Source of the DNA: Streptomyces tropicalis
GTDB taxonomy: Bacteria > Actinomycetota > Actinomycetes > Streptomycetales > Streptomycetaceae
DNA: 36,557 nucleotides
Reading direction: 5' to 3'
NCBI RefSeq assembly: GCF_029269835.1
Contig: NZ_JARJBB010000033.1
Span: 1-36,557, forward strand
Below the pieces are notes generated by a model. It worked only from the letters and a program-made list of their open reading frames with translations, had not been told where the DNA came from and made no database searches. A program made the translations under genes and the position numbers. This document shows positions 15,624-24,739 of this stretch, one piece after another (within the stretch, counting starts at the first letter, position 1; every line of letters begins with the position of its first letter).

Positions 15624-15675
15624 AAAACCGTCGTGGCAGCGATGTCACCGTGGGTTCAAATCCCACCGCCTCCGC
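15624..15675 (+). repeat. Right copy of the 52-bp att-like repeat
   Basis: Identical to 12591-12642 of tRNA-Ser but without the 5' half of the tRNA, so it is not a functional tRNA. It marks the original chromosome junction: a tRNA-type terminator hairpin follows at 15699. Confidence 0.9.
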
Positions 15676-15698
15676 GCAGGTCATAGACAGTGCGGGTC

Positions 15699-15734
15699 AG
15701 AAGGGGTGCCCCTCCGGCGAGGGGCACCCCTTCT
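15699..15734 (+). terminator. Hairpin, probably the original tRNA-Ser terminator
   Basis: AGAAGGGGTGCCCCT (15699-15713) and AGGGGCACCCCTTCT (15720-15734) form a perfect 15-bp stem with a 6-nt loop, 24 nt past the right att copy. The spacing suggests it served tRNA-Ser before the islet inserted. Confidence 0.8.
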
Positions 15735-15970
15735 GCGTTCATCCTGTCTCACCTTGCGTCGCTCTGATCCCACCTTTGACCAGCGCGCGCGGCCGACCTG
15801 CGGCCAGGATTCACGGCCTCTCGGCGTCACTTGCAGGAACCGGTGCGGCCGCTGCTGTCGGCGGAGGCAAGCCGCCCGAGTCGAACTCCGTCCCAGCCGG
15901 GCCGGACCAGACACGGCCGGATCCGTGTAACACGGACTCGACGCTGCCCCGTACGTGCTTCGATCTGCTT

Positions 15971-17626
15971 ATGCGCGAAACCATCACCGCACTCTGGGAG
16001 CCCGACGTCAGCCCGCCGGTGGAGTGGCTGAAGCCGGCCATCCTGTACCAGGACAAGGTGGCCACGTTCGCACCTGAACACTGGGAGGACGGAGCTGACA
16101 AGACCGCCGCGCATCGACTCAGAACGCTTCTGGGATCGATCTACAGCCCTCTCTCCCTGTCCTCCGCACTGATACCGGACGGCCTGGTGGACGTTCTACG
16201 GGGGAAGCTTCCTCATTGGCGCGGTGTTCTGAATAAGTGGAACCAAAAGGAAAACAGCGAGTGGATCGAGTCGTGGCTCCGCAGGACCGATCACCACGAG
16301 CGGGCCTCGCGGAACTCGTCCTATCATGCGCTGATCAGGACCGGACAGGCCGAAGATGCGAGGTTGTCCGCCGAAGCTTCATCACTTCAGCGTCAATTTG
16401 ACAGAAAAGTGAGTGAAATAGGTGCGCTCGAGTCGCAACTGAAGGACATGCGACGTGAACTGCAGCCGATCTTGACCGCGAAACGGGAAAGGAACAGGCT
16501 TCTTTTCGCGCCGGTGATGCGTGCTCGAAATGAAATAATATACGAGATGGAGTCGGGTCCCGAACGTGAAGCCGTCCTGCGCCGAAACGACACGGAGATC
16601 GAGGAGGCGCGTCGGCACATCGAGCCCCTTCCGCAAGAGGATCAGCTCATCCCCTTTTACTCGGCCCTGGACCGCTTTACTGTTCTGGCACGCGAACGAC
16701 ACAATCTGCGACGAACCCTGCGGGAGACGAAGTCCCGTCTGGCCGCGTGCCGAAGGACGACGGATAGGGCGCGTTACCACCTGGCGATGCCGTGGCTCCG
16801 TCCCGAAAGCCAGATGAGCCTTGTCGGCCTCCCTGAGCACCTGAGCACCCTCTCCGTCGGAAAGATCGGCACGGGGCGGGTGTTTGAATTCTTGGCGACC
16901 GAAGCGGGCATGTGGTTTGTGCCCCACTCGGGGGGGCCCTGGGCCGGAACGCTGATCGGCCCCACCAACGTGATAAGGGACGTCCTCGCCGCGCTGGCCG
17001 AATGGCACTGCTCGCAGAATCCTGACTGGGTCCTCATGTCGACATCTCAGCGGATGATTTACGGGACATCGGGGCTTCTGAGTGAAGAGGCAGACACGTC
17101 TCTTGTCATCAGCCAACTGCTTCCGGTTCCGGAACGGGGAAGTCTGGAGGAGATAGTAGACTTCCGGAGATCACATGAGGCGGAATTGAGGACCGTCCGT
17201 GAAGAGATAGCCGGCATGTTTTCCGATTTTTCCGACCTGGAATCCCTGGATGAGGTCACCCGGCAACTGAAGGATCGACTGAAAGAGCCACTGGAGGAAA
17301 TCGAGGCAAGTCTGCGGCATCGCAAGAATCTGGGAACCAGGAATATTGCCAGAAGTGCGGCCTTTCGCGCCTTGGGCGGGGTGCGCAACATCGGTCTGGG
17401 CGCGGTGACTGCAACAGTGGCAGTCCCTGTGTTCGGCGAGACGTGGGGCATACAGGGAGCAGCCGCAGGAACCTTTGGAGGAGCGGTACTTGCGACCGGC
17501 GCCATGGCCGCACGCATCGTACGGTCAGCCCACGCCTTGCAGGCATCCCAGACGCGTCTCCATGACTCCCCTTACCGATATGTCTATCAGCTCGGCCGCC
17601 AGTTCGGCCTGGAAGGCGCCGTGTAG
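15971..17626 (+). CDS. Hypothetical coiled-coil protein with C-terminal membrane segment
   Basis: A 551-aa protein of unknown function. The N-terminus (MRETITALWEPDVSPPVEWL, KPAILYQDKVATFAPE) and a later segment (LPVPERGSLEEIVDFRR, then a conserved-looking HEAELRTVREEI) recall the DUF6236 family, but the match is from memory. Residues 125-260 are Glu/Arg-rich and probably coiled coil, as are 395-450. Residues 468-517 are Gly/Ala-rich and hydrophobic, possibly a membrane hairpin. Codon use is less GC-biased than in core genes, suggesting transfer. The ATG at 15971 has no ribosome site; the frame is open upstream through the att repeat, so the start is uncertain. It sits directly outside the right att repeat, a position typical for accessory cargo. 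A defence role is possible but unsupported. Confidence 0.7.
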   Translation: MRETITALWEPDVSPPVEWLKPAILYQDKVATFAPEHWEDGADKTAAHRLRTLLGSIYSPLSLSSALIPDGLVDVLRGKLPHWRGVLNKWNQKENSEWIESWLRRTDHHERASRNSSYHALIRTGQAEDARLSAEASSLQRQFDRKVSEIGALESQLKDMRRELQPILTAKRERNRLLFAPVMRARNEIIYEMESGPEREAVLRRNDTEIEEARRHIEPLPQEDQLIPFYSALDRFTVLARERHNLRRTLRETKSRLAACRRTTDRARYHLAMPWLRPESQMSLVGLPEHLSTLSVGKIGTGRVFEFLATEAGMWFVPHSGGPWAGTLIGPTNVIRDVLAALAEWHCSQNPDWVLMSTSQRMIYGTSGLLSEEADTSLVISQLLPVPERGSLEEIVDFRRSHEAELRTVREEIAGMFSDFSDLESLDEVTRQLKDRLKEPLEEIEASLRHRKNLGTRNIARSAAFRALGGVRNIGLGAVTATVAVPVFGETWGIQGAAAGTFGGAVLATGAMAARIVRSAHALQASQTRLHDSPYRYVYQLGRQFGLEGAV

Positions 17627-17824
17627 GGGGCGCTCGTTGCGCCCGGGGCGACGGTCAACCAACGTGGGCTCTACGCGCTGCACGAGCGAGCAACCCGCTC
17701 CGACCTGCCGCTACAGCACGGGCAGGTTCTGTGCCGCAATCTGGCTGATGGCGGCCGGCGGAGAGGCAACCTGCGCGGCGACGCTCCGCGGGTCCAGCTC
17801 TGCCACTGCCTTGGGAGTCTCCCA

Positions 17825-18105
17825 GTGGACGCGGTGCAGCAGGTTGCCAGGAAGCAGCTCATGCTCGACGGCCGGGCGCAGACAGTTGCCCAGAACCGCG
17901 CGACGCGCCTGACAGCCGACTTCCTGGCCGCGGCCTCCTTCGACGACCGCTGGGAGGCTGTCCGGCCGAAGTCCCTCATCCCCTTCCCGACTTCGACGAA
18001 GCCGAGGTCAAGGGCTGGTTCCTCACACACCACACCGACCGGCGTGCCTTCTCCTCCCGCTCTGCCTCGGCGGGCGATGCGGCGGTCAAGGCCTTCTGGT
18101 GCTGA
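17825..18105 (+). pseudogene. Degraded coding remnant with a frameshift
   Basis: One frame reads QQVARKQLMLDGRAQTVAQN, then RLTADFLAAASFDDRWEAV, and after about 17980 the protein-like sequence moves to the next frame: LPDFDEAEVKGWFLTHHTDR, ending AVKAFWC and a stop at 18103-18105. The change of frame within protein-like sequence suggests a decayed gene. I do not recognise the family. On the opposite strand 17690-17860 another protein-like stretch (LLHRVHWETPKAVAELDP) may be a second remnant. The rest of 17627-18469 shows no intact gene. Confidence 0.4.
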
Positions 18106-18469
18106 ATCGTCATGAGCACTCCGACCGCCTGGGCATGGGCCGCCCCGAGACGCCGGTACGGCGCGGCATCGCCGGAGGGCGTCGCGGCCCGGGTCCTTGC
18201 GCCGTCCCGTTCGCCCGGCCCCGCCGCTGCCGCCTGGTTCCCTGCGCTCCTGTGCGCCCACCATTCGCCGCCGGCATGCCCCGGTCCCGCACGGCGGGGC
18301 CCGGACCTTGACGTAGGGGGCCGGGTTCCGGCAGCGCGAAGGCGCCCCCACTTCCGCAGGGGTGAGGGGGACGCCTGCGGTCGCACGGCGGGGTGCCGAT
18401 CACCGGGGGTCGCCGGAGCGGCTGAGAAAGCCTCTACGATCCGGTTGATCACCGAACAGGGGAGGGGAC

Positions 18470-19408
18470 ATGGCCGAGGGCCGGGAAACGGACACGGTCG
18501 CCGGGAGACCGGTGGAACTGGCCTACCGGCCGACCGTCGGCGAATTGGCGTCCGCGCTGCGGGCACGCGCGAGGAGCACCCGGGCGGGACGCTTTCGGCG
18601 TGGGGCGCTGGTCTGGACGATGGTGGTCTCGACCGTCGGCGCCCTGCTGTCGACGGCCGGCCCCGGCCGCCATGACACACGGTGGCCGCTGTATGCAGGG
18701 TTGGTGGTCTCCGCCGCCTACATGACTGCGGTGCCGTGGTTGCAGGCGCGCCGCCTCCACCGGCTCGCCGAGCGGCAGGGGGACATCTGCGGGACGGTCG
18801 ACGACACCGGGGTCCGGCTCGCCACCGCGCACAGCTCGGCCGGCGCCGACTGGCACCTCTACTCGCGCTATGTGGAGACGCCGGAGCTGTTCGTGCTGCT
18901 CAGCGCCGACAAGTCCGCCGTCGGCTTCGTCGTCCTGCCCAAGCGGGCCGTGGCGGACCCGGGGGAGGTGGACCGGCTGCGGGCGGTCCTCGACCGGCGG
19001 CTCGTGCGCGCGGACGCCACCGAGGCGCCCGGAACGCCGCGGAGCCGCGGCCGGGCCGTCGGCCGCGGGGCCGGCTCCGTCGGACTGTTGCTGCTGGGGC
19101 TGCTGCTGTTCTTCTTCGCCTACGCCGCCGTCCAACGCGCCGCGCATCCTGACCGCTTCCCCGGGATGCAGCACAACACCGCCCCGATGTCGGCCGTCAT
19201 GCTGGGGCTGGGGACGCTCGCGGTCGCCGGGGCTTGGCGGCTCGTACGGCGGATGACGGCCATGCGGACCGTGACCGCCGTGCTCGCCGTCCTCGTCCTG
19301 CTGGCCGGCGGCGCCGCCCTGTACTGCACGGGGCCGATGCTCCACTGCTGGGGCTCGGACCGGATCGCCCGCGAGCCCGGGGGCGCCTACGTCTGCCACG
19401 ACGTCTGA
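18470..19408 (+). CDS. YcxB-like membrane protein
   Basis: A 312-aa integral membrane protein. Two helices (about 45-61 and 73-91) precede a soluble domain at 92-175 with the YcxB-type pattern: WHLYSRYVETPELFVLLS followed by GFVVLPKRAV. Three more helices follow (about 203-222, 239-258, 267-285) and a short Cys-containing tail. YcxB proteins are of unknown function. The ATG at 18470 has GGGGAGGGG upstream. The usual YcxB protein ends after the soluble domain, so the three extra C-terminal helices are unusual. An 18-bp tandem repeat starts at its stop codon. Confidence 0.75.
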   Translation: MAEGRETDTVAGRPVELAYRPTVGELASALRARARSTRAGRFRRGALVWTMVVSTVGALLSTAGPGRHDTRWPLYAGLVVSAAYMTAVPWLQARRLHRLAERQGDICGTVDDTGVRLATAHSSAGADWHLYSRYVETPELFVLLSADKSAVGFVVLPKRAVADPGEVDRLRAVLDRRLVRADATEAPGTPRSRGRAVGRGAGSVGLLLLGLLLFFFAYAAVQRAAHPDRFPGMQHNTAPMSAVMLGLGTLAVAGAWRLVRRMTAMRTVTAVLAVLVLLAGGAALYCTGPMLHCWGSDRIAREPGGAYVCHDV

Positions 19409-19469
19409 GCGGGCCATGTTCTCCGAGCGGGCCATGTTCTCCGAGCGAGCCATGTTCTCCGAGCGGGCC
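19407..19469. repeat. 18-bp tandem repeat (3.5 copies) overlapping a stop codon
   Basis: GAGCGGGCCATGTTCTCC is repeated at 19407, 19425 and 19443 (one base changed in the third), with a partial fourth copy from 19461. The first copy overlaps the TGA of the YcxB-like gene. On the minus strand each unit contains an ATG. Likely slippage-generated; copy number may vary between strains. Confidence 0.8.
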
Positions 19470-19580
19470 CGGCCCTCGTCTCTCGGCGACGGGCCGCGAG
19501 CCGCGCAGTCAGCAGGGCGGTAGGGACCGTGTCACCAGCCGCGAACGAAGCTCTCAAGGTCGCCGGTCGGCGTACGGCCA

Positions 19581-20001
19581 GGGGGTTCAAGGGGCTCAGG
19601 GGGTTCAGGCTCGCCTGGTTCACAGGGTTCGTCCGGTGCTCAGGGTGCTGATGGTGCGCAGGGCGTCCAGGTTTCCTGGGTGTTGGCGGTGCGCAGGGCG
19701 CCCAGGGCTCCACCGGAGCGCAGGGGGCACAGTGTTCCGGGTCCGACGGGACGCAGAGTCCGGTGGTTCCCCCTGCTCTCCCCGGCGGCCGGGGCGCCGG
19801 GACCTTCAACGAGGTCACCTGTCCGGCGGGAACCCACGTCACCGGCGGGGGTGCCTACGACCTCGACACGACGACCGGATCAGGACCGACCGGGGGGTGC
19901 CCACCCGGTCGGTCCTCCCCCCACCGGGTACCAGTCGCAACTCTCCAGCAGCACCGGGGCCAACGAAAGCACCGTGGGTCTTCGCCGTCTGCAGGCTGTA
20001 G
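19581..20001 (+). pseudogene. Frameshifted collagen-like protein gene
   Basis: From 19581 the frame encodes Gly-x-y triplets (GSP GSQ GSS GAQ GAD GAQ GVQ). At about 19670 a missing base moves the pattern to another frame (GVG GAQ GAQ GST GAQ GAQ), which continues into a globular tail, AGTFNEVTCPAGTHVTGGGA. A further frame change is needed to reach the plausible end WVFAVCRL with TAG at 19999-20001. Streptomyces encodes intact secreted proteins with this layout: collagen-like repeats plus a CPAGT..VxGGG domain. Two frameshifts and no clear start make this a recent pseudogene, unless sequencing errors are involved. A strong terminator follows. Confidence 0.65.
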
Positions 20002-20010
20002 CGCGGTTGC

Positions 20011-20049
20011 ACGGCCAACGGCCGGCCTCCGAGGCCGGCCGTTGGCCGT
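20011..20049 (+). terminator. Terminator hairpin after the collagen-like pseudogene
   Basis: ACGGCCAACGGCCGGCCTC (20011-20029) and its exact complement (20031-20049) form a 19-bp stem around one nucleotide. It could also stop transcripts of the convergent gcvH. Confidence 0.8.
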
Positions 20050-20193
20050 CGTGGGGCCGGCCGCCGCCCCTTCGCGTCGGGCGGCGGGCCGGCCCGGCCG
20101 GTCAGGTCGGAAGTCGAGTGCCGGCGGCGGAAGATGCCCGCCGGGGGCGGTTCCGCGGGGGATGCCGTCGCCGTCTCCGGGCCGGTGGTGTCC

Positions 20194-20589
20194 TCAGCCG
20201 TCGGACTCCTCGGCACACAGGGCGCGGTAGGCCGCGGCGTCGAGGAGGCCGGTGGGGTGGGCCGGGCCGGTCGTGGTGATCTCGATCAGCCAGCCGTCTC
20301 CGTACGGATCGGTGTTGATGTCCTCGGGCGAGTCCTCCAGTCCCTCGTTCACGGCGGTCACCGTGCCGGCGACGGGCAGGTAGATCTCGGTCGCCGCCTT
20401 CACCGACTCCACGGTGCCGAAGGGGTCCCCGGCCTCGAAGGGGGCACCCGCCTTCGGCAGGTCCACGTACACGACGTCGCCGAGCTGTCTCTGGGCGAAG
20501 TCGGTGATGCCGATGCGGGCGGTGCTGTTCTCCGTCCGCACCCATTCGTGGGTCTTGGAGTACCGGAGATCTTCCGGGACGTTCGCCAT
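20194..20589 (-). CDS. gcvH: Glycine cleavage system H protein
   Basis: A 131-aa lipoyl carrier protein that shuttles the aminomethyl group between the P, T and L proteins of glycine cleavage. The lipoyl-accepting residue is Lys64 in ESVKAATEIYLPVAG. Other family signatures are RYSKTHEWV, GITDFAQRQLGDVVYVDLP and SPEDINTDPYGDGW. The ATG at 20589 has GAAGGAGG upstream. Length is standard. No gcvT or gcvP is adjacent; the upstream same-strand gene is a primase/polymerase, 139 bp away. It may be a second gcvH copy or a dispersed one. In some bacteria stand-alone H proteins feed lipoate assembly. Confidence 0.95.
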   Translation of the reverse strand: MANVPEDLRYSKTHEWVRTENSTARIGITDFAQRQLGDVVYVDLPKAGAPFEAGDPFGTVESVKAATEIYLPVAGTVTAVNEGLEDSPEDINTDPYGDGWLIEITTTGPAHPTGLLDAAAYRALCAEESDG

Positions 20590-20728
20590 GGGGGCCTCCT
20601 TCGGGATGGTCCGCGACGTCAGCCTGCCGTCCGCGCCGCCGTGGCGGGCGCATCGTCCCTCGAACGGGTGCGGCGGGATTCGGCCACGGCCGTCGACGGT
20701 GGCCGGGCGACCCGGCGGCAGCGGTCCG

Positions 20729-21598
20729 TCACTCCCGGTGCCCCGCCATCCGTTCCGCCGAGGCGATGGTCGCGCGGGCCTCCGGTTCGGGGAGGCCGGT
20801 GTGGACGGCGGCGTCGAGGAGGGGGGCGGCGAGCGCGGCGCCGATGCCGTTCTCGTAGGCGCGGCAGGCGGCCCAGAAGAGGCGGGTGTTGCGCTGTCCC
20901 GCGTGGGCGTCGAGGACGAACTGCACCAGGCCGTGCCCGTGCCGGCCCGTGCCCTCCGGCACGGGAGGCCCGGGCGGACGGGCCGGGGGCAGGAGCAGGC
21001 GCAGCAGGGCCGGCGGGCAGGGGGCGGGAGCCAGGTGGGCCGTGCCCGGGTCGGTGCCGTAGACGCCGTGCACGGTGCGGGATCCGGGGCCGACCAGATA
21101 GCCCCCGGCGCCGCGGATGTCGATGCCGGGGGCGAGCCGTCCGGCGGAGTTCGGCACGACGACGTCGGACGGGCCGCTCAGCCACAGGTGGCGGCCGCCG
21201 CTCGGGGTCGTGACGACGACCGTCTCGGGGATCGTGAAGAGGTGGCGCAGGGCGAGGGCGCGCAGGGCCGCCGGGGCGTCGGTGCCGGGCTTGGTGTCGA
21301 GGTCGACGCCGATGAGGTGGTGCGGGGGCAGCCCGCAGGCGATGCCGTAGCCGGTGGCCCAGGGAGCGGCGGCGAACAGGGCGCGGATCCGGGCGGGGTC
21401 GGTGGAGGCGTCGTACACGCCGTGGCCGAAGCGGCCGCACGCGCCGTGGCAGGGGGCCGGGCCCGGCTCGTCGCGGTGCGGGGAGCGCAGTGCGGGGAGC
21501 TTGGTGCGGGACAGGGGGATGACCGCCAGGCCGCGCTCGGCGGCGGACAGGGCGTGGGCGAGGGCCAGGGTCGCGGCCTTCCGGTCGGTGGTGGCCAT
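20729..21598 (-). CDS. Bifunctional DNA primase/polymerase (prim-pol domain)
   Basis: A 289-aa protein of the archaeo-eukaryotic primase superfamily. Metal-binding residues appear as Asp99 and Asp101 (LIGVDLDTKPG) and Asp160 (APGIDIRGAGGYLVGPGS), with the nucleotide-contacting GGRHLW around His137. A possible zinc site is CHGACGRFGH (Cys50, His51, Cys54, His59). Prim-pol proteins synthesise primers and extend DNA in plasmids and phages; actinomycete chromosomes carry stand-alone copies of unknown role. The ATG at 21598 has only a weak AGAAG upstream. The promoter side contains two GTTCG motifs 12 bp apart (21607-21623). Unlike the paralogue at 6296, the catalytic acids are present. Confidence 0.85.
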   Translation of the reverse strand: MATTDRKAATLALAHALSAAERGLAVIPLSRTKLPALRSPHRDEPGPAPCHGACGRFGHGVYDASTDPARIRALFAAAPWATGYGIACGLPPHHLIGVDLDTKPGTDAPAALRALALRHLFTIPETVVVTTPSGGRHLWLSGPSDVVVPNSAGRLAPGIDIRGAGGYLVGPGSRTVHGVYGTDPGTAHLAPAPCPPALLRLLLPPARPPGPPVPEGTGRHGHGLVQFVLDAHAGQRNTRLFWAACRAYENGIGAALAAPLLDAAVHTGLPEPEARATIASAERMAGHRE

Positions 21599-22280
21599 GC
21601 TTCTATGTTCGTATGTGTGTTCGAAAAAGGGAAGAGGGCGGGCGGTGTCGCGGGGGCCGGGGCCGGGTGTCGTGCCCGAAAAGGTGAGGGAAAGGGTTTA
21701 TCGACATGTCTTCACGCTTGCGTGCGAATCGAGGCATCGGGGATGTTGTGTCCGGGGTGCGGTGGGGAAGCCTCATCCCGCGACGTCGTGATCGAATGCC
21801 GGGCGGGTCGGCCGACTGCCCCGGCAGAGGCAGTAGTTCGCCTGCTGAAAGCACGTCCGGCACGGAAGCCGGTGCCCACCTCGTACGGGAGGAGCAACAT
21901 GGCAAGCATCGCCGTCGACTTCACCCGGCTCCGGTGAACGGGGGCGGGCCGGTCCGGACACTGGGGATCCGCCGGCCCTGACGCCCCTCACCGTGGGTGC
22001 GCTCGTGGGGACGCAGGACGGCTGCGCGGCGGTGCTTCGGCGCCGCCGCGCAGTCATGCGTCCCGACGTCCGCCCGGCTCCGCGCCCGCCCGCGCCTCGG
22101 GGCCGTGCCCGGCCCGGCGGCGGGGCGGACGGCCCGGTTCCCCGGGAAACCCCCAGGGGGTCCCGCCCGTTCGTCCACCTTCAGGAGGTACGGCGGACAC
22201 CACCCCTACAACCTGAGGCGGACCCCGCTTCGGGACCTGGGGCCGATCCGCGGGGACGGGCGCGCTCCTAGCGTGGAGCC
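21599..22280. other. Long intergenic region between primase/polymerase and sigma factor genes
   Basis: This 682-bp region holds no long gene with convincing codon bias. It contains the GTTCG direct repeats next to the primase start, a possible 12-codon ORF at 21899, a small CCGGC/GCCGG stem just upstream of it, and GC-rich filler toward the sigma factor gene. Promoters for the divergent genes must lie here. Confidence 0.5.
21899..21937 (+). CDS. Possible 12-aa microprotein
   Basis: An ATG frame encoding MASIAVDFTRLR then TGA. A strong ribosome site, GGGAGGAG (21887-21894), lies 4 nt before the ATG. The frame is open upstream for over 200 codons without good coding character, so it could also be chance. 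No recognised leader-peptide family and no obvious downstream operon until the sigma factor at 22281, 343 bp away. Confidence 0.3.
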   Translation: MASIAVDFTRLR

Positions 22281-22841
22281 ATGACCACACTCGTCTGCAC
22301 CAGCGCATCGAGGGCCGCCGCACCGGGGACGCAGCGGCCCCCGGCGTACCCGTCGTTCACGTCGTACGTGCGGTCCCGCCGACCGGTGCTGCTGCGCACC
22401 GCCCGGTCGCTCACCGCGAACCCGAACGACGCGGAGGACCTGCTGCAGACCGCCCTGGCCAAGACGTACGTGGCATGGGACCGGATCGAGGACCACCGGG
22501 CGCTCGACGGCTACGTGCGCCGCGCCCTGCTGAACACGCGCACCTCGCAGTGGCGCAAGCGCAGGGTGGACGAGTTCGCCTGCGAGGAACTGCCCGAGCC
22601 GGAGCCCGTGCCCGCCGCGGCCGACCCCGCGGAGCAGCAGGCGCTGCGCGACGCGATGTGGCGGGCGATCACGAAGCTGCCCGCGCGGCAGCGGGCCATG
22701 GTCGTCCTCAGGTACTACGAGGACCTGTCCGAAGCCCAGACCGCGGAGCTGCTCGGGGTGTCCGTGGGCACGGTGAAGTCGGCGGTGTCCCGGGCACTCG
22801 GCAAACTGCGCGAGGATCCCGAACTGGCGCTCGCACGCTGA
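22281..22841 (+). CDS. SigE-family ECF RNA polymerase sigma factor
   Basis: A 186-aa extracytoplasmic-function sigma factor. Region 2 spans about 24-92 (FTSYVRSRRPVLLRTARSL, then DAEDLLQTALAKTYVAWDRI) and region 4 about 125-180 (ITKLPARQRAMVVLRYYEDL, then the helix-turn-helix ELLGVSVGTVKSAVSRAL). The pattern is that of the actinobacterial SigE/SigM-like family of short sigma factors. No anti-sigma gene is adjacent, which is unusual for classic ECF factors but common in this family. The ATG at 22281 has GGAG 2 nt before it. It is followed by an acyl-CoA ligase with its own operator. A cysteine pair is not arranged as in redox-sensing anti-sigma factors. Confidence 0.88.
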   Translation: MTTLVCTSASRAAAPGTQRPPAYPSFTSYVRSRRPVLLRTARSLTANPNDAEDLLQTALAKTYVAWDRIEDHRALDGYVRRALLNTRTSQWRKRRVDEFACEELPEPEPVPAAADPAEQQALRDAMWRAITKLPARQRAMVVLRYYEDLSEAQTAELLGVSVGTVKSAVSRALGKLREDPELALAR

Positions 22842-22947
22842 ACCCGGGGGGACGGGGGACGGGGGACGGCGAGCGGGGGACGGAACGGGGCCCGAACGGG
22901 GGCGGATCGTGCAGAAGGTCACGGCGATCGATCGCCCTGCCCTAGTG

Positions 22948-22965
22948 ACATACCAAGCGGTATGT
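22948..22965. promoter_or_regulatory. Palindromic operator upstream of the acyl-CoA ligase
   Basis: ACATACC-AAGC-GGTATGT is a perfect 7-bp inverted repeat with a 4-bp spacer, 59 bp before the GTG at 23024. Size and symmetry fit a TetR-family operator controlling fatty-acid genes. A second perfect palindrome, GGCGATCGATCGCC, lies at 22923-22936. Confidence 0.65.
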
Positions 22966-23023
22966 GCGCAGAATCAGCGCAGCCCCTACTACCGCGCAGG
23001 CGATGTCGCCCCGGGAGGACGCC

Positions 23024-24679
<1,656 letters not shown>

Positions 24680-24690
24680 CCGCGTGACTG

Positions 24691-24730
24691 TACGGCTGTC
24701 CCCTCCCCGCGCGGGGAGGGGACAGCCGTA
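24691..24730. terminator. Bidirectional terminator between convergent genes
   Basis: A perfect 40-nt palindrome: 24691-24710 pairs with 24711-24730. It lies 11 nt past the ligase stop and 9 nt past the sensor stop (on the other strand), so it should end both transcripts. Confidence 0.9.
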
Positions 24731-24739
24731 CGGCGGGGG

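Larger units (their letters stand above)
12591..15675. mobile_element. About 3-kb integrated islet in tRNA-Ser(UGA), integrase missing
   Basis: The islet is bounded by exact 52-bp repeats, one of them the tRNA 3' half. It contains a CsbD-like gene, a small hydrophobic protein gene, an RHS relic, a two-helix membrane protein and a ComJ-like protein, plus long non-coding stretches. No integrase or excisionase remains, so it is probably a decayed or non-autonomous element. Islet genes have weaker codon bias than the flanking core. Confidence 0.75.
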
